This document shows positions 1 through 7,909 of a stretch of DNA of 36,791 bases, one piece after another. Each line of letters begins with the position of its first letter. Positions within the stretch are counted from its first letter, which is position 1. The notes under the pieces were generated by a model. The model was not told the DNA's origin. It did not search any database and was given only the letters and a program-made list of their open reading frames with translations. The position numbers and the translations under genes were made by a program. This DNA comes from an uncultured Acetatifactor sp. GTDB lineage: Bacteria; Bacillota; Clostridia; Lachnospirales; Lachnospiraceae. The DNA lies in contig CAJUQT010000043.1 of assembly GCA_910588225.1 (NCBI GenBank), forward strand, positions 1 through 36,791, written 5' to 3'.

Positions 1-86
1 AAAAATAGGTTCTGAAAGCACCATGAAATAAGGGCTGAAGATTCCGAGAAGTTATGATGGAAGAATGGAGGAAAATACAGCATACA

Positions 87-115
87 TTGTAGAAAGGGTC
101 GGAGTCTGGTATACT
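87..115 (+). promoter_or_regulatory. possible promoter of the brnTA pair
   Basis: A good -10 box (TATACT, 110-115) lies 17 bp after a weak -35 (TTGTAG, 87-92, three of six matches). It sits about 45 bases before the toxin start. BrnTA operons are normally repressed by the antitoxin, but I see no clear operator palindrome. The rest of 1-157 shows no supported gene. Confidence 0.3.
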
Positions 116-160
116 GATATGAAAGCAAAACAGACTGTTTTTTTAAAGTGAGGTGTCTTG

Positions 161-580
161 GTGATTGATAAAGAGAACTCCAGAACAATAGCATTTTGGT
201 TGGGCGGGATGTTATTTGAGTATGATGAATGGAAAAATGAGTATAATGTTGAACATCATGGAATTTCATTCAGACAGGCCGCCCGTGTGTTTTTTGACTA
301 TGACCGAATTGAATTATATGATGAAGAAAATAGCGATATGGTAGACCGCTATGATACGATTGGAGACTTGGCGGCAGGACATATTAATATGACGCAGTCA
401 GGTGAAACGATAATTGGAAACGCAGGAGCTTTATCAGATAAGGTGAATGATATTATATTTGTAGTTTATACAGAGAGAATACAGACAGGTGATGCCGGGA
501 AAAAGACAGAGGTAACAAGATTGATATCGGCCAGGCTTGCCACTGATTTTGAAAGGGGGTTATATTATGGTAAATACTGA
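161..580 (+). CDS. brnT: BrnT-family toxin (DUF497)
   Basis: Likely ribonuclease toxin of a type II toxin-antitoxin system; BrnT proteins have a RelE-like fold, cleave RNA and are neutralised by the protein encoded next door. The family signature is visible: FEYDEWKNEYNVEHHGISF near residues 20-40, an FDYDRIELYDEENSD-like segment, and the C-terminal RLISARLATDFERGLYY. The protein is 139 aa, longer than the usual 90-100, because about 30 residues (roughly 72-105) are inserted before the VVYTER strand. Start: GTG at 161 is better spaced from GAGGTG (149-154) than TTG at 158. Its end overlaps the next gene, typical of co-translated TA pairs. The domain call is fairly sure; activity is not, given the insertion. 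Confidence 0.75.
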   Translation: MIDKENSRTIAFWLGGMLFEYDEWKNEYNVEHHGISFRQAARVFFDYDRIELYDEENSDMVDRYDTIGDLAAGHINMTQSGETIIGNAGALSDKVNDIIFVVYTERIQTGDAGKKTEVTRLISARLATDFERGLYYGKY

Positions 581-761
581 TAGGATGACAGCAGAAATGA
601 TAAAAGAACTTGCTTTTTCGGAAGAAGAACTGAAATCACTTGCTAAGGCAAGAGATATCCCGATTGTGTTTGATGAAGATTGTCCGGAGACAACTCCTGA
701 GCGTGCATTGAAATTTCGCCGTGTGAATCCACCCAGAGATCATATCGGGAAGAGGGCATAA
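567..761 (+). CDS. BrnA-like antitoxin of the BrnT pair
   Basis: A 64-aa acidic-to-basic protein whose ATG at 567 lies inside the end of the toxin gene (stop 578-580), behind the strong GAAAGGGGGT site (551-560). The FDEDCPETTPERALKFRR segment resembles the DxDxPExTPExxxxF motif of small antitoxins paired with DUF497 toxins in Clostridia. It should bind and neutralise BrnT and repress the pair; no DNA-binding motif is obvious to me, so the autorepressor role is inferred from the family. The gene ends only about ten bases before the hsdR remnant, so the pair sits at an old rearrangement junction. Confidence 0.65.
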   Translation: MVNTDRMTAEMIKELAFSEEELKSLAKARDIPIVFDEDCPETTPERALKFRRVNPPRDHIGKRA

Positions 762-771
762 GAAGATAGTA

Positions 772-1962
772 AGGCGCAGCAGATATCAGATAGACGCCAT
801 AAATGTCTACAATAACAATCTCAATGAACGTCTGGCAAGAAAAGAGAAAAAGTACATGGATCGGAGCCAGCAGCTTGATTTGGTCATTGTGGTGGACAGG
901 CTTTTAACCGGGTTCGACGCACCATGTCTGTCCACATTGTTTATGGACAGACAGCCTATGGCTCCACAGAATATCATTCAGGCATTTTCCCGTACCAACA
1001 GACTTTTTGATTACGCAAAACAGTATGGGCAGATTGTGACATTTCAGGCTCCAAAAGAGTATAAAGATGCAATTAACAGAGCGCTTAAGCTATATTCCCG
1101 TGGAGGTGACGGCAATCCCATTGCGGAGGATTGGGATAATGTGAGAACATCCTTTTCCATATCCCTGAAAGCAATCCGTAATCTGGCGCGGACACCCGAA
1201 GACATAGCAGGGTTATCCCGAAAGCAAAAGAAGGAATTCATTCATCTTTTCAGAGCATTGGATCACGATTTTGCGCATCTGAAATCTTTTTCCGTCTATG
1301 AACCGTATATACTGGATGAGTTTGGCTTTTCCGAAGAGGAATATGAAGATTATGCCGCAATGTATAAGAATGTGATGGAAGAACTGAAAAGACCGGATGA
1401 TGGGCTCGAGCCTGATGGAGACCCCGTATGGGATGATTATGACTTAGTGGCCTACAGCAGGCTAAGGATTGATTTCGAGTATATTGTAGAATTGCTGCGG
1501 GGCGTTGTGGAGTCCCTGGATCAGTCGCAAAATGATTTTAACGAGGCCGAATTTGAAGCCAGAATAAGGGCCATTAAAGAGATTATAGCAGAATTTGCAG
1601 GCGATAATCCGAAGCTAAGCGTATTGCTTATGCAGGTTGTGGATGAGCTTGAAAAGGACAAAGAAAGATTTCTGGGACAGGACATTTCCTTTATCATCAA
1701 TCAGATGCGTTATGCTGTTATTGATGCGGAAATCAGGAAATATGCTGAAAAATGGTATCTTGATTTTGAAGATGTCAGGTATGAAGCTTTTCATTTCAGG
1801 GACGGTGAGCTTGCAAATGAGAATAAACTGAAGGATAGTGCAGATTATGCGTCTTACAGGAAAGAGAATAAAGATGCCCTGCCTAAATTCAAATTCAGGA
1901 AACTGATGATTGATGAATTTAAGAATGTTCTTATGACGGAAATTGCTCCGCTGATGGATTGA
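772..1962 (+). pseudogene. hsdR: C-terminal remnant of type I restriction HsdR subunit
   Basis: Open frame whose homology-bearing part begins around 772, before the first ATG (856). It encodes the end of an HsdR motor subunit: LLTGFDAP (helicase motif V region), QAFSRTNR (motif VI, arginine finger), then the helical C-terminal domain that docks HsdR on the methyltransferase. Intact HsdR is about 1000 aa. The N-terminal nuclease (PD-(D/E)xK) and the first RecA-like domain with Walker A/DEAH are missing, and no hsdM or hsdS is in the window. It therefore cannot cut DNA on its own. It follows brnA almost directly with no visible ribosome binding site. I call it a truncated pseudogene; the identity is sure, the exact left boundary is not. 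Confidence 0.85.
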
Positions 1963-2055
1963 GGGCGGTACACTTTCAAATGTCCGTTGACAAAGTAAAG
2001 CGGGGGGCAAACTTATCCTGTATGTAAAAACAGTATTTTGTTACAGGAGGAAAAT

Positions 2056-2536
2056 ATGAGAAAACAAAGTAGAAAGAAGTTTGCCCTGATGCTGGCTGTA
2101 TTACTGGCCCTGCAAAGTACTGCCTGCGGAGAAAATCCGGAACCGTCCGTGGATACTCCAATAGAGGAAACAGAGTTGTCTTCGGATATGTCGTCCACGG
2201 AGCCGGCGGAGCAACGCTTGTGGAAGAAACACCTGCCCCGGAAAATCCCAATGCGGTGAAATGGGATGAAAATGGCGCGCAGGCAGCCCGGATGCAGGAA
2301 GCGGTGATGCGGGTGAAGACGGGGATCTATGACAGGGAACTGACGCCGGAAGATCTGGAGAAAGTGACAGAACTGGAAGCCGACGGAATCGCTTTCTCAA
2401 GTCTGGACTGGCTTTCCTATCTGAAAGGGCTGACTGTGCTGCTTGTGTCCACAGATACGAATACAAAGTATATCTGGAAGGGCGTTATGGTGGAGTCCCG
2501 GTATTCAGCACTGTATTTCCGATTGAGGAGGTATAG
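2056..2536 (+). pseudogene. frameshifted LRR-type lipoprotein
   Basis: ATG 2056 follows CAGGAGG (2044-2050). The product begins with a basic n-region, a hydrophobic stretch and a lipobox (LQSTAC), then an acidic Ser/Thr-rich linker, so it was a lipoprotein. That frame closes at about 2259, but the coding signal continues one frame over from about 2215 (VEETPAPENPN..., then TPEDLEKVTELEADG and DWLSYLKGL, resembling the first turn of a leucine-rich repeat). From about 2459 a third frame reads EYKVYLEGRYGGVPVF and stops at 2534-2536, suggesting a second lesion. Only the start of the LRR domain is left. I read this as a pseudogene with one clear and one probable frameshift or deletion. Confidence 0.6.
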
Positions 2537-2539
2537 TGG

Positions 2540-2683
2540 ATGAGAGAAAGCAGGACATTTGCAGAGCGAACAAGAGTCCTAAAATCTGACGAAGCTAAAA
2601 AAGATATTTTTTTGTTTTTGAAGGGGCAAGTTAGCTGTTACCGGGATATAGAAAAAGTAATTATAAAACGGAGACTCTTATGA
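2540..2683 (+). CDS. 47-aa protein of unknown function
   Basis: A short frame starting at ATG 2540, 9 bases after GAGGAG (2525-2530), and ending in an ATGA overlap with the next gene. The product is basic (about a quarter Lys/Arg) with a central DIFLFLKG segment; no family recognised. Base composition is AT-rich compared with the polyamine and T7SS genes. The good ribosome site and the translational coupling argue that it is real, but it may equally be a fragment of a lost gene. Confidence 0.35.
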   Translation: MRESRTFAERTRVLKSDEAKKDIFLFLKGQVSCYRDIEKVIIKRRLL

Positions 2684-2904
2684 AACGAATTGAAAAGGCA
2701 ATAAAAAACGAAGAAAAGTTTTGTGAAGAACCAGATGAATTGAGAGATAAAGTGGGTTCTAATGTTGGAAAGGTAATAAAAGAATTGAAAACCGACAAAT
2801 TAAACAGTCTGACAGTCTCTAATTTTTTCACCAATATATTTAATCAAAGAGGTACTTCAAAATACATTGACAAGACCCCCCGTTTCGAGTACCATCTAGT
2901 ATAA
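2680..2904 (+). CDS. 74-aa protein of unknown function, possibly truncated
   Basis: Starts at ATG 2680, overlapping the previous stop by ATGA. Lys/Glu-rich and predicted helical in its first 50 residues; no known motif. It ends abruptly after TPRFEYHLV next to a CCCCCC run (2876-2882), which may be a recombination or slippage point. It is AT-rich like its partner. The pair could be a tiny TA-like or phage-derived module, but nothing in the sequence proves it. Confidence 0.35.
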   Translation: MKRIEKAIKNEEKFCEEPDELRDKVGSNVGKVIKELKTDKLNSLTVSNFFTNIFNQRGTSKYIDKTPRFEYHLV

Positions 2905-2978
2905 CGGCATAGCTGACCGAGAGCGCCGCCAGAAACCAACTTGAATTTTATGGGTTGTGTTACGGAGCGAGGAGGCAT

Positions 2979-3329
2979 ATGAATCTCAATACATCAAAGA
3001 TAAATCTCCCCGGCCTGTGGGATGTGATACGGGCATACGAGGGAAAGCAGTTTTTAACCAAGAAAGGGCTTCCGTTTACTTATACCATCAAGGGCGGGGA
3101 ACTGTTCACGGACAGGCGGGAAAGATCTATTACCAGAAGCACTTTTGAAAAGGCATATGAAAAGCTGATTCAGGATCAGACCGGCGAGAATGCGCCGAAA
3201 AAGATTGTGGGACCCAAGACGCTGAACGTATATGGCGCTCCTTACGTGTGGGCTGTGTTCATGGGAATCGGGCTGATAGAAGAAACTGTGTATGTGCAGC
3301 TGGCGATAGAGACGGAGCAGGAGGATTAG
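2979..3329 (+). CDS. conserved small protein of unknown function
   Basis: ATG at 2979, 5 bases after GAGGAGG, gives 116 aa. The upstream in-frame start at 2955 has no ribosome site. The protein is soluble and basic-to-neutral, with blocks such as FLTKKGLPFTYTIKGGELF and GPKTLNVYGAPYVWAVF. I believe related small proteins occur in Clostridia but cannot name a function. A Ser/Thr/Arg-rich middle (RRERSITRSTF) precedes a helix. It stands alone, followed by a 490-base intergenic region. Confidence 0.55.
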   Translation: MNLNTSKINLPGLWDVIRAYEGKQFLTKKGLPFTYTIKGGELFTDRRERSITRSTFEKAYEKLIQDQTGENAPKKIVGPKTLNVYGAPYVWAVFMGIGLIEETVYVQLAIETEQED

Positions 3330-3405
3330 AAAGTGAGGACCTGTACCAGGTTGTATTTTCTGCGTGCAGCCTCGGCTTGACGGCGGAAAATGTATCAAAT
3401 AATAA

Positions 3406-3434
3406 TTGACTGAATGACAGTGGCATGATACAAT
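3406..3434 (+). promoter_or_regulatory. sigma-A promoter of the speD cluster
   Basis: TTGACT (3406-3411) and TACAAT (3429-3434) are separated by exactly 17 bp, each one mismatch from consensus. Transcription would begin near 3441, leaving a leader of about 380 nt before speD. Confidence 0.65.
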
Positions 3435-3440
3435 GAGCAG

Positions 3441-3823
3441 TAATGAAAAGGGTAAACAGATTATAATGGTTGAAATCATTATAATTGTGTAAGGATGGAA
3501 AACAGACAAGAGTCTTCCATGTAAATATTTTGGCAACTGTGTTGCCTTATTGATTGAGTTAAGAGCTCGAATTTTATAAGTTGGTTACTATAAACCAGTG
3601 CAGATGCACACCTAACTTGTGAAACGGTCAATAAGAGTAGTAAAAGTAAAATATTTGCTATATAGACTCTAAAACCATATATCTGTTATTTCGTACCTGG
3701 AAGCCGTGGAGCCAGACGGTATAAGTGAAAACGAAAGCAAGGATATCAGTAAGCAGGTGAGGTAAGTATCACCTGCTTATTATTATGCACAGGCTGCAGG
3801 AAAGCACGGATAAAGGAGAAAGA
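3441..3823 (+). promoter_or_regulatory. long structured 5' leader of speD, candidate attenuator or riboswitch
   Basis: Gene-free stretch rich in inverted repeats: ATTATAATG/CATTATAAT (3460-3468 with 3477-3485), GGCAAC/GTTGCC with a 3-nt loop (3532-3546), and GTGC/GCAC (about 3598-3609). The last lies within a possible three-way junction closed by AAGTTGGT/ACCTAACTT. A CCGT/ACGG hairpin follows near 3703-3720, then the terminator-like hairpin at 3750-3779. This is the layout of a leader that senses a metabolite or translation and ends transcription early. SAM or a polyamine would be a logical ligand, but I recognise no known riboswitch consensus. Confidence 0.45.
3750..3785 (+). terminator. 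hairpin of terminator type in the speD leader
   Basis: TAAGCAGGTGA and its complement TCACCTGCTTA form an 11-bp stem around a short loop (3750-3779), followed by TTATTATT. The U-run is broken by A, so it may be a partial terminator. It lies about 40 bases before the speD start, between promoter and gene, which fits attenuation. Confidence 0.5.
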
Positions 3824-4582
3824 ATGAGCGAAAAATTTACTCTGTATGGCTTTAACAATCTGACAAAGTCGCTGAGCTTCAATATTTATGATGTGTGTTA
3901 TGCCAAAAGCCAGCGGGAGCAGAAGGATTATATTGCCTATATTGATCAACAGTACAACTCGGAACGTCTGACCAAGCTTCTGGTGGACGTGACGAACATG
4001 ATAGGAGCCACTGTGCTGAATATTTCCAGCCAGGATTATGAGCCGCAGGGCAGTTCCGTGACTATATTGATTGCAGACGAAAGCAAAGTACCAATGGGGG
4101 ACACTACTGTGGCCCATCTGGACAAGAGTCATATTACAGTACACACTTATCCGGAATACCATCCGGACACCTGCCTCGCCACTTTCCGGGTGGACATTGA
4201 TGTGGCCACTTGCGGGGAGATTACGCCTTTGTCCACGCTGGACCATCTGATCGGAGCATTTGACTCCGATATTATTACCATGGACTACCGGGTCAGGGGA
4301 TTTACGAGAGATGTCAGCGGCCAGAAGCTTTTTATGGATCACAAGATCACGTCCATTCAGGATTATATTAACAAAAACACCATGCGCAGATATGATGCGG
4401 TGGATATCAATGTGTACGAGGCAAACATTTTTCACACGAAGATGTTGATTAAGGAGATTGATCTGCAGAACTATCTGTTCAACAGCGATGTCTATGAACT
4501 GCCGCCGAAGCTGCGGCTGGAGATTATGGACAATCTGCGCCGGGAGATGATTGAGATATTCAGCGGGAGGAATATTTATTAA
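3824..4582 (+). CDS. speD: S-adenosylmethionine decarboxylase proenzyme (SpeD)
   Basis: Makes decarboxylated SAM, the aminopropyl donor for spermidine synthase, using a pyruvoyl group formed by self-cleavage. The 252-aa product is the long bacterial class 1 form (E. coli SpeD is 264 aa). The cleavage site is visible as HLDKSHITVHTYPE with scission between Lys101 and Ser102; Ser102 becomes the pyruvoyl. The start at 3824 follows AAAGGAG (3812-3818); an upstream in-frame ATG at 3785 lacks a site and lies against the terminator stem, so it is rejected. First gene of a polyamine cluster with speE downstream. Expression probably depends on the structured leader. Confidence 0.95.
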   Translation: MSEKFTLYGFNNLTKSLSFNIYDVCYAKSQREQKDYIAYIDQQYNSERLTKLLVDVTNMIGATVLNISSQDYEPQGSSVTILIADESKVPMGDTTVAHLDKSHITVHTYPEYHPDTCLATFRVDIDVATCGEITPLSTLDHLIGAFDSDIITMDYRVRGFTRDVSGQKLFMDHKITSIQDYINKNTMRRYDAVDINVYEANIFHTKMLIKEIDLQNYLFNSDVYELPPKLRLEIMDNLRREMIEIFSGRNIY

Positions 4583-4585
4583 TGT

Positions 4586-4597
4586 ACTCCCTTTTCG
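4586..4597 (+). repeat. left arm of 12-bp inverted repeat flanking the orphan gene
   Basis: ACTCCCTTTTCG starts 3 bases after the speD stop. Its exact reverse complement is at 5245-5256. The two arms bracket the AT-rich gene at 4718-5194. Confidence 0.6.
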
Positions 4598-4717
4598 AAA
4601 CTGCGTACTTTTTGAAACAGTCTGTGATTCCGCTATTAATTGATTGCAGTTTGTTTATGAGTAAAATAATTCTACGGTTAATGGATGGATTGAACTGTAC
4701 TGTCAGGGAGGAAGGCC

Positions 4718-5194
4718 ATGGAAGAAAATAGGAAAAAGCGATTGGAATTGCTGAAAAGACAACATAAGCAGAGGGAATATGAAAAGCGTGTTGCCTTTGA
4801 AAAAGAACGCCTTATCTCTGAACATATTGATTTTATAAAATACTATCGGTTTGCTGAGCAAGGTGAAGCTGATAGAATCAACTCAGTTCTGAACGGACTT
4901 CCCGTCCGTTACGGAAGACCAGATTTTTCAAAGTTATTGATTGAGCACAAGTCTCAAAGTATAGATGATTTATTGCAATATGAAAATGAGGATATTTGGA
5001 TTTGCTGTCTTTGCGGCTCTATAGAGCTGATCAATCTATTTTCTTCTGGGAAAATGAGCAGTTTTATACATGATTTTGAATATTGGTACGATATAAGTGA
5101 TTATCTGCTTCTCCTGTTTCATAATTTTATCGATTTTATTTATATTGATGATAATGGAGAAATTGTCAAATCAAAGATTGCCATAAACGAGTAG
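4718..5194 (+). CDS. 158-aa orphan protein inside the polyamine cluster
   Basis: Not recognised. ATG 4718 follows AGGGAGG (4706-4712). The N-terminal 35 residues are a strongly charged Lys/Glu/Arg helix, probably coiled coil. The rest is acidic, with a cysteine cluster (IWICCLCGSIELI) and aromatic-rich helices near the C-terminus, without a signal peptide. The gene is much more AT-rich than speD and the decarboxylase beside it and separates two genes that are normally adjacent. Together with the flanking inverted repeat this suggests insertion by transfer. A small immunity-type protein is one guess from size and composition, but there is no motif to support it. Confidence 0.6.
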   Translation: MEENRKKRLELLKRQHKQREYEKRVAFEKERLISEHIDFIKYYRFAEQGEADRINSVLNGLPVRYGRPDFSKLLIEHKSQSIDDLLQYENEDIWICCLCGSIELINLFSSGKMSSFIHDFEYWYDISDYLLLLFHNFIDFIYIDDNGEIVKSKIAINE

Positions 5195-5244
5195 GAAACG
5201 GCTGTGTAATCTCAGATTGCGGAGTGGTTAACGGAACACTTTTG

Positions 5245-5256
5245 CGAAAAGGGAGT
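5245..5256 (+). repeat. right arm of 12-bp inverted repeat
   Basis: CGAAAAGGGAGT is the exact reverse complement of 4586-4597. It lies about 80 bases before the decarboxylase start. No target-site duplication or transposase is visible. Confidence 0.6.
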
Positions 5257-5337
5257 TAGTGAACCGGCCGAGACATTGGCATCGGGAACGGCGATGACGG
5301 GAAAGTACAGGATGTGGCGGGAAGGAGGGGACAGCAG

Positions 5338-6798
5338 ATGGGACGTTTCAATCAGTCCAGAGCGCCGATCTATGAGGCGCTGGAAGAATTTCGGGCGGCG
5401 AGAATCGTGCCCTTCGATGTGCCGGGACATAAAAGGGGCCGGGGGAACCCGGAGCTGGCCGCTCTTCTGGGGCAGCAGTGTGTGGGGATAGATGTGAATT
5501 CCATGAAGTCTCTGGACAACCTGTGTCATCCGGTGTCTGTCATTCGGGAGGCGGAGGAAATGGCGGCGGAGGCCTTTGGGGCAGCCTATGCTTTTCTGAT
5601 GGTGGGAGGTACTACATCCTCTGTGCAGAGTATGGTGCTGAGCGCCAGTAAGAAGGGGGACAAGATTATTCTGCCCAGAAATGTGCACAGGAGTGTAATC
5701 AACGCACTGGTGCTGAACGGAGCCATTCCCATTTATGTGAATCCTGACACGGACGGCAGGCTGGGCATTGCGCTGGGGATGAAGATGTCTCAGGTGGAGC
5801 GGACCATTCAGGAACATCCGGATGCGGTGGCCGTGCTGGTGAATAATCCTACCTACTATGGAATCTGTTCCGATCTCCGAAGTATTGTGCGCATGGCACA
5901 TGCACACGGAATGAAGGTGCTGGTGGATGAAGCTCATGGAACACATTTTTACTTCGGAGATAGAATGCCGCTGTCGGCCATGGCGGCCGGGGCCGATATG
6001 GCGTCTGTCAGTATGCATAAATCGGGCGGCAGCCTGACACAGAGTTCCTTTCTGCTGACAGGAACCGGAATGAATCCGGGTTATGTGAGACAGATTATCA
6101 ACCTGACCCAGACCACAAGCGCTTCGTATCTGCTGCTGGCCAGCCTGGATATTTCCCGCAGGAATCTGGCCCTTCGGGGAAAAGAGCAGTTTGCGAAGGT
6201 TATGGCGCTGGCGGAATATGCAAGGGGAGAAATCAACCGGATTGGAGGATACTATGCCTATACCTCTGAGCTGATTAACGGAGACAGTATTTTTGACTTT
6301 GACAGGACAAAGCTGACCGTGAATACACTGGGAATCGGGCTGGCGGGAATAGAAGTCTATGACCTGCTCAGAGATGAATATGACATTCAGATGGAGTTGG
6401 GAGACATTGCAAATGTGCTGGCCTATCTGTCCATCGGAGACAGAGAGCGGGATATGGAGCGGCTGATTGGCGCAATGGTGGAAATCAGGAGAAAATACAG
6501 CCGGGACAATACGGGAATGTATACCCAGGAATATATTGAACCCAAAGTGGCTGTATCTCCGCAAAATGCATTTTACGCGGAGAAGGAGTCACTGCCCTTG
6601 ACGGAGACCGAGGGACGCATCTGCAGTGAATTCGTCATGTGTTATCCGCCGGGGATTCCCATTCTGGCACCGGGGGAAGAGATTACGGCGCAGATTCTGG
6701 AGTATATCGTATATGCCAAAGAAAAAGGATGTTCCATGACCGGCCCGGAGGACCCGGGCATCGAGCGGCTGAATGTGCTGAAGGAAGAGTGGATGTGA
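5338..6798 (+). CDS. speA: Orn/Lys/Arg decarboxylase, SpeA type (PLP)
   Basis: PLP-dependent fold type I decarboxylase of the B. subtilis SpeA/lysine decarboxylase group; 486 aa matches the family's short bacterial form. The N-terminal block (PIYEAL...PFDVPGHKRG) is characteristic. VDEAHG (Asp197, which holds the PLP pyridine nitrogen) and SMHKSGG (Lys228, Schiff base) are present, followed by the small C-terminal domain with YPPGIPILAPGE. The start at 5338 follows GGAAGGAGGGG (5320-5330). In a cluster with speD and speE, arginine decarboxylase making agmatine is the likeliest activity, but lysine or ornithine specificity cannot be excluded from sequence. No agmatinase or AguA/AguB is in the window. 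Confidence 0.85.
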   Translation: MGRFNQSRAPIYEALEEFRAARIVPFDVPGHKRGRGNPELAALLGQQCVGIDVNSMKSLDNLCHPVSVIREAEEMAAEAFGAAYAFLMVGGTTSSVQSMVLSASKKGDKIILPRNVHRSVINALVLNGAIPIYVNPDTDGRLGIALGMKMSQVERTIQEHPDAVAVLVNNPTYYGICSDLRSIVRMAHAHGMKVLVDEAHGTHFYFGDRMPLSAMAAGADMASVSMHKSGGSLTQSSFLLTGTGMNPGYVRQIINLTQTTSASYLLLASLDISRRNLALRGKEQFAKVMALAEYARGEINRIGGYYAYTSELINGDSIFDFDRTKLTVNTLGIGLAGIEVYDLLRDEYDIQMELGDIANVLAYLSIGDRERDMERLIGAMVEIRRKYSRDNTGMYTQEYIEPKVAVSPQNAFYAEKESLPLTETEGRICSEFVMCYPPGIPILAPGEEITAQILEYIVYAKEKGCSMTGPEDPGIERLNVLKEEWM

Positions 6799-6924
6799 GG
6801 GCAGATACGGAACTGGAAACAGTATCTGCCTGAGAATTACACAGATACATTTACGGACGATGTACTTGCGGCCGGAAATATATCTGTAGGCAAGTGTAAT
6901 TTTCGGGCAGATACGGAACTGGAA
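6799..6924 (+). repeat. 20-bp direct repeat and nested stem-loops between speA and speE
   Basis: GGGCAGATACGGAACTGGAA occurs exactly at 6799-6818 and 6905-6924. The first copy pairs with GTATCTGCC (6822-6830) to make a 9-bp hairpin directly after the speA stop. The space between holds a second stem (AATTACAC 6834-6841 with GTGTAATT 6895-6902) and an inner AGATAC/TATATCT pairing. The last copy ends next to the speE ribosome site. It could be an mRNA processing or stability element. Confidence 0.6.
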
Positions 6925-6939
6925 TAGGAGGTGACCTGT

Positions 6940-7797
6940 ATGGAATTATGGTTTTCGGAGCCACACACACCGGATGTAAAGCTGTCTATCCGGGTAAACA
7001 AGCAGTTATACAGCGGAGAAAGCGACCTGCAGAGGATTGATGTGTTTGAATCCCCGGAGTTGGGGCGTTTCCTGGTGCTGGACGGATATGTCATGCTGAC
7101 GGAGAAGGATGAATTTATCTACCATGAAATGATTGCCCATGTGCCAATGGCGGTGCATCCCAATGTGAAAAGGGTGCTGGTAATCGGTGCCGGGGACGGC
7201 GGCGTGGTGCGGGAGCTGGCCAGGTATCCGGAGATAGAGTATATCGACCTGGTGGAGATAGACCAGCAGGTGATTCAGGTATGTAAGGACTATCTGCCTC
7301 AGACGGCATGCAAACTGGATGACGAGAGAGTGTATATCCATTATGAAGACGGGTTGAAATTTGTCCGCACACGGGAAGACGAATATGATTTGATCATTGT
7401 GGATTCCACTGATCCCTTTGGACCCGGAGAGGGGCTGTTTACGAAAGAATTTTACGGGAACTGCTACAAGGCGCTGCGGGAGGACGGCATCATGGTGAAT
7501 CAGCATGAAAGTCCTTTTTACGAGGCGGACGCCACAGCCTGTATGAGAGCTCATAAGCGTATCGTGGAGAGCTTTCCCATCAGCCGGGTGTATCAGGCCC
7601 ATATTCCCACCTACCCTTCCGGGCACTGGCTGTTCGGCTTCGCTTCCAAACGGTATCATCCGGTGCGGGATCTGGATGCGGAGAGATGGGAGGCCCGAGA
7701 GCTGGAGACAAAGTATTACACCACAAGGCTTCACATGGGGGCTTTCTGTCTGCCGGCTTATGTGGAGAAGCTGCTGCGGAAGGTGGAGATACGGTGA
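6940..7797 (+). CDS. speE: spermidine synthase (polyamine aminopropyltransferase)
   Basis: Transfers the aminopropyl group of decarboxylated SAM to a diamine, classically putrescine to spermidine. The 285-aa product has the SpeE layout: N-terminal beta domain (ELWFSE...QRIDVFES), the dcSAM-binding GAGDGG (83-88) and IDLVEID, and the catalytic-loop motif VDSTDPFGPG with the proton-accepting Asp. The start at ATG 6940 follows a perfect AGGAGGTGA (6926-6934); the GTG at 6931 overlaps that site and is rejected. It lies after a repeat-rich spacer in the same direction as speA. Diamine specificity (putrescine, agmatine or cadaverine) cannot be fixed by reading. Confidence 0.93.
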   Translation: MELWFSEPHTPDVKLSIRVNKQLYSGESDLQRIDVFESPELGRFLVLDGYVMLTEKDEFIYHEMIAHVPMAVHPNVKRVLVIGAGDGGVVRELARYPEIEYIDLVEIDQQVIQVCKDYLPQTACKLDDERVYIHYEDGLKFVRTREDEYDLIIVDSTDPFGPGEGLFTKEFYGNCYKALREDGIMVNQHESPFYEADATACMRAHKRIVESFPISRVYQAHIPTYPSGHWLFGFASKRYHPVRDLDAERWEARELETKYYTTRLHMGAFCLPAYVEKLLRKVEIR

Positions 7798-7909
7798 AAC
7801 TGTAGAAAAATATTTTGTTAAAACAGACAAAAACCAGTCACCAGTCCGGCAAGGATTTTGAAACAACTTTTGCTGGAAGCAGGAGAAGAATCGGAACAGG
7901 AGATAAAAA

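Noticed and set aside
3600..3785. T-box or SAM riboswitch in the speD leader
   Set aside because: No AGGGTGGNACCGCG T-box sequence and no recognisable SAM-class core; kept as unassigned.
5212..6564. 450-codon open frame on the minus strand opposite speA
   Set aside because: It mirrors the speA codons, has no recognisable domain or ribosome site, and speA is complete with catalytic residues.
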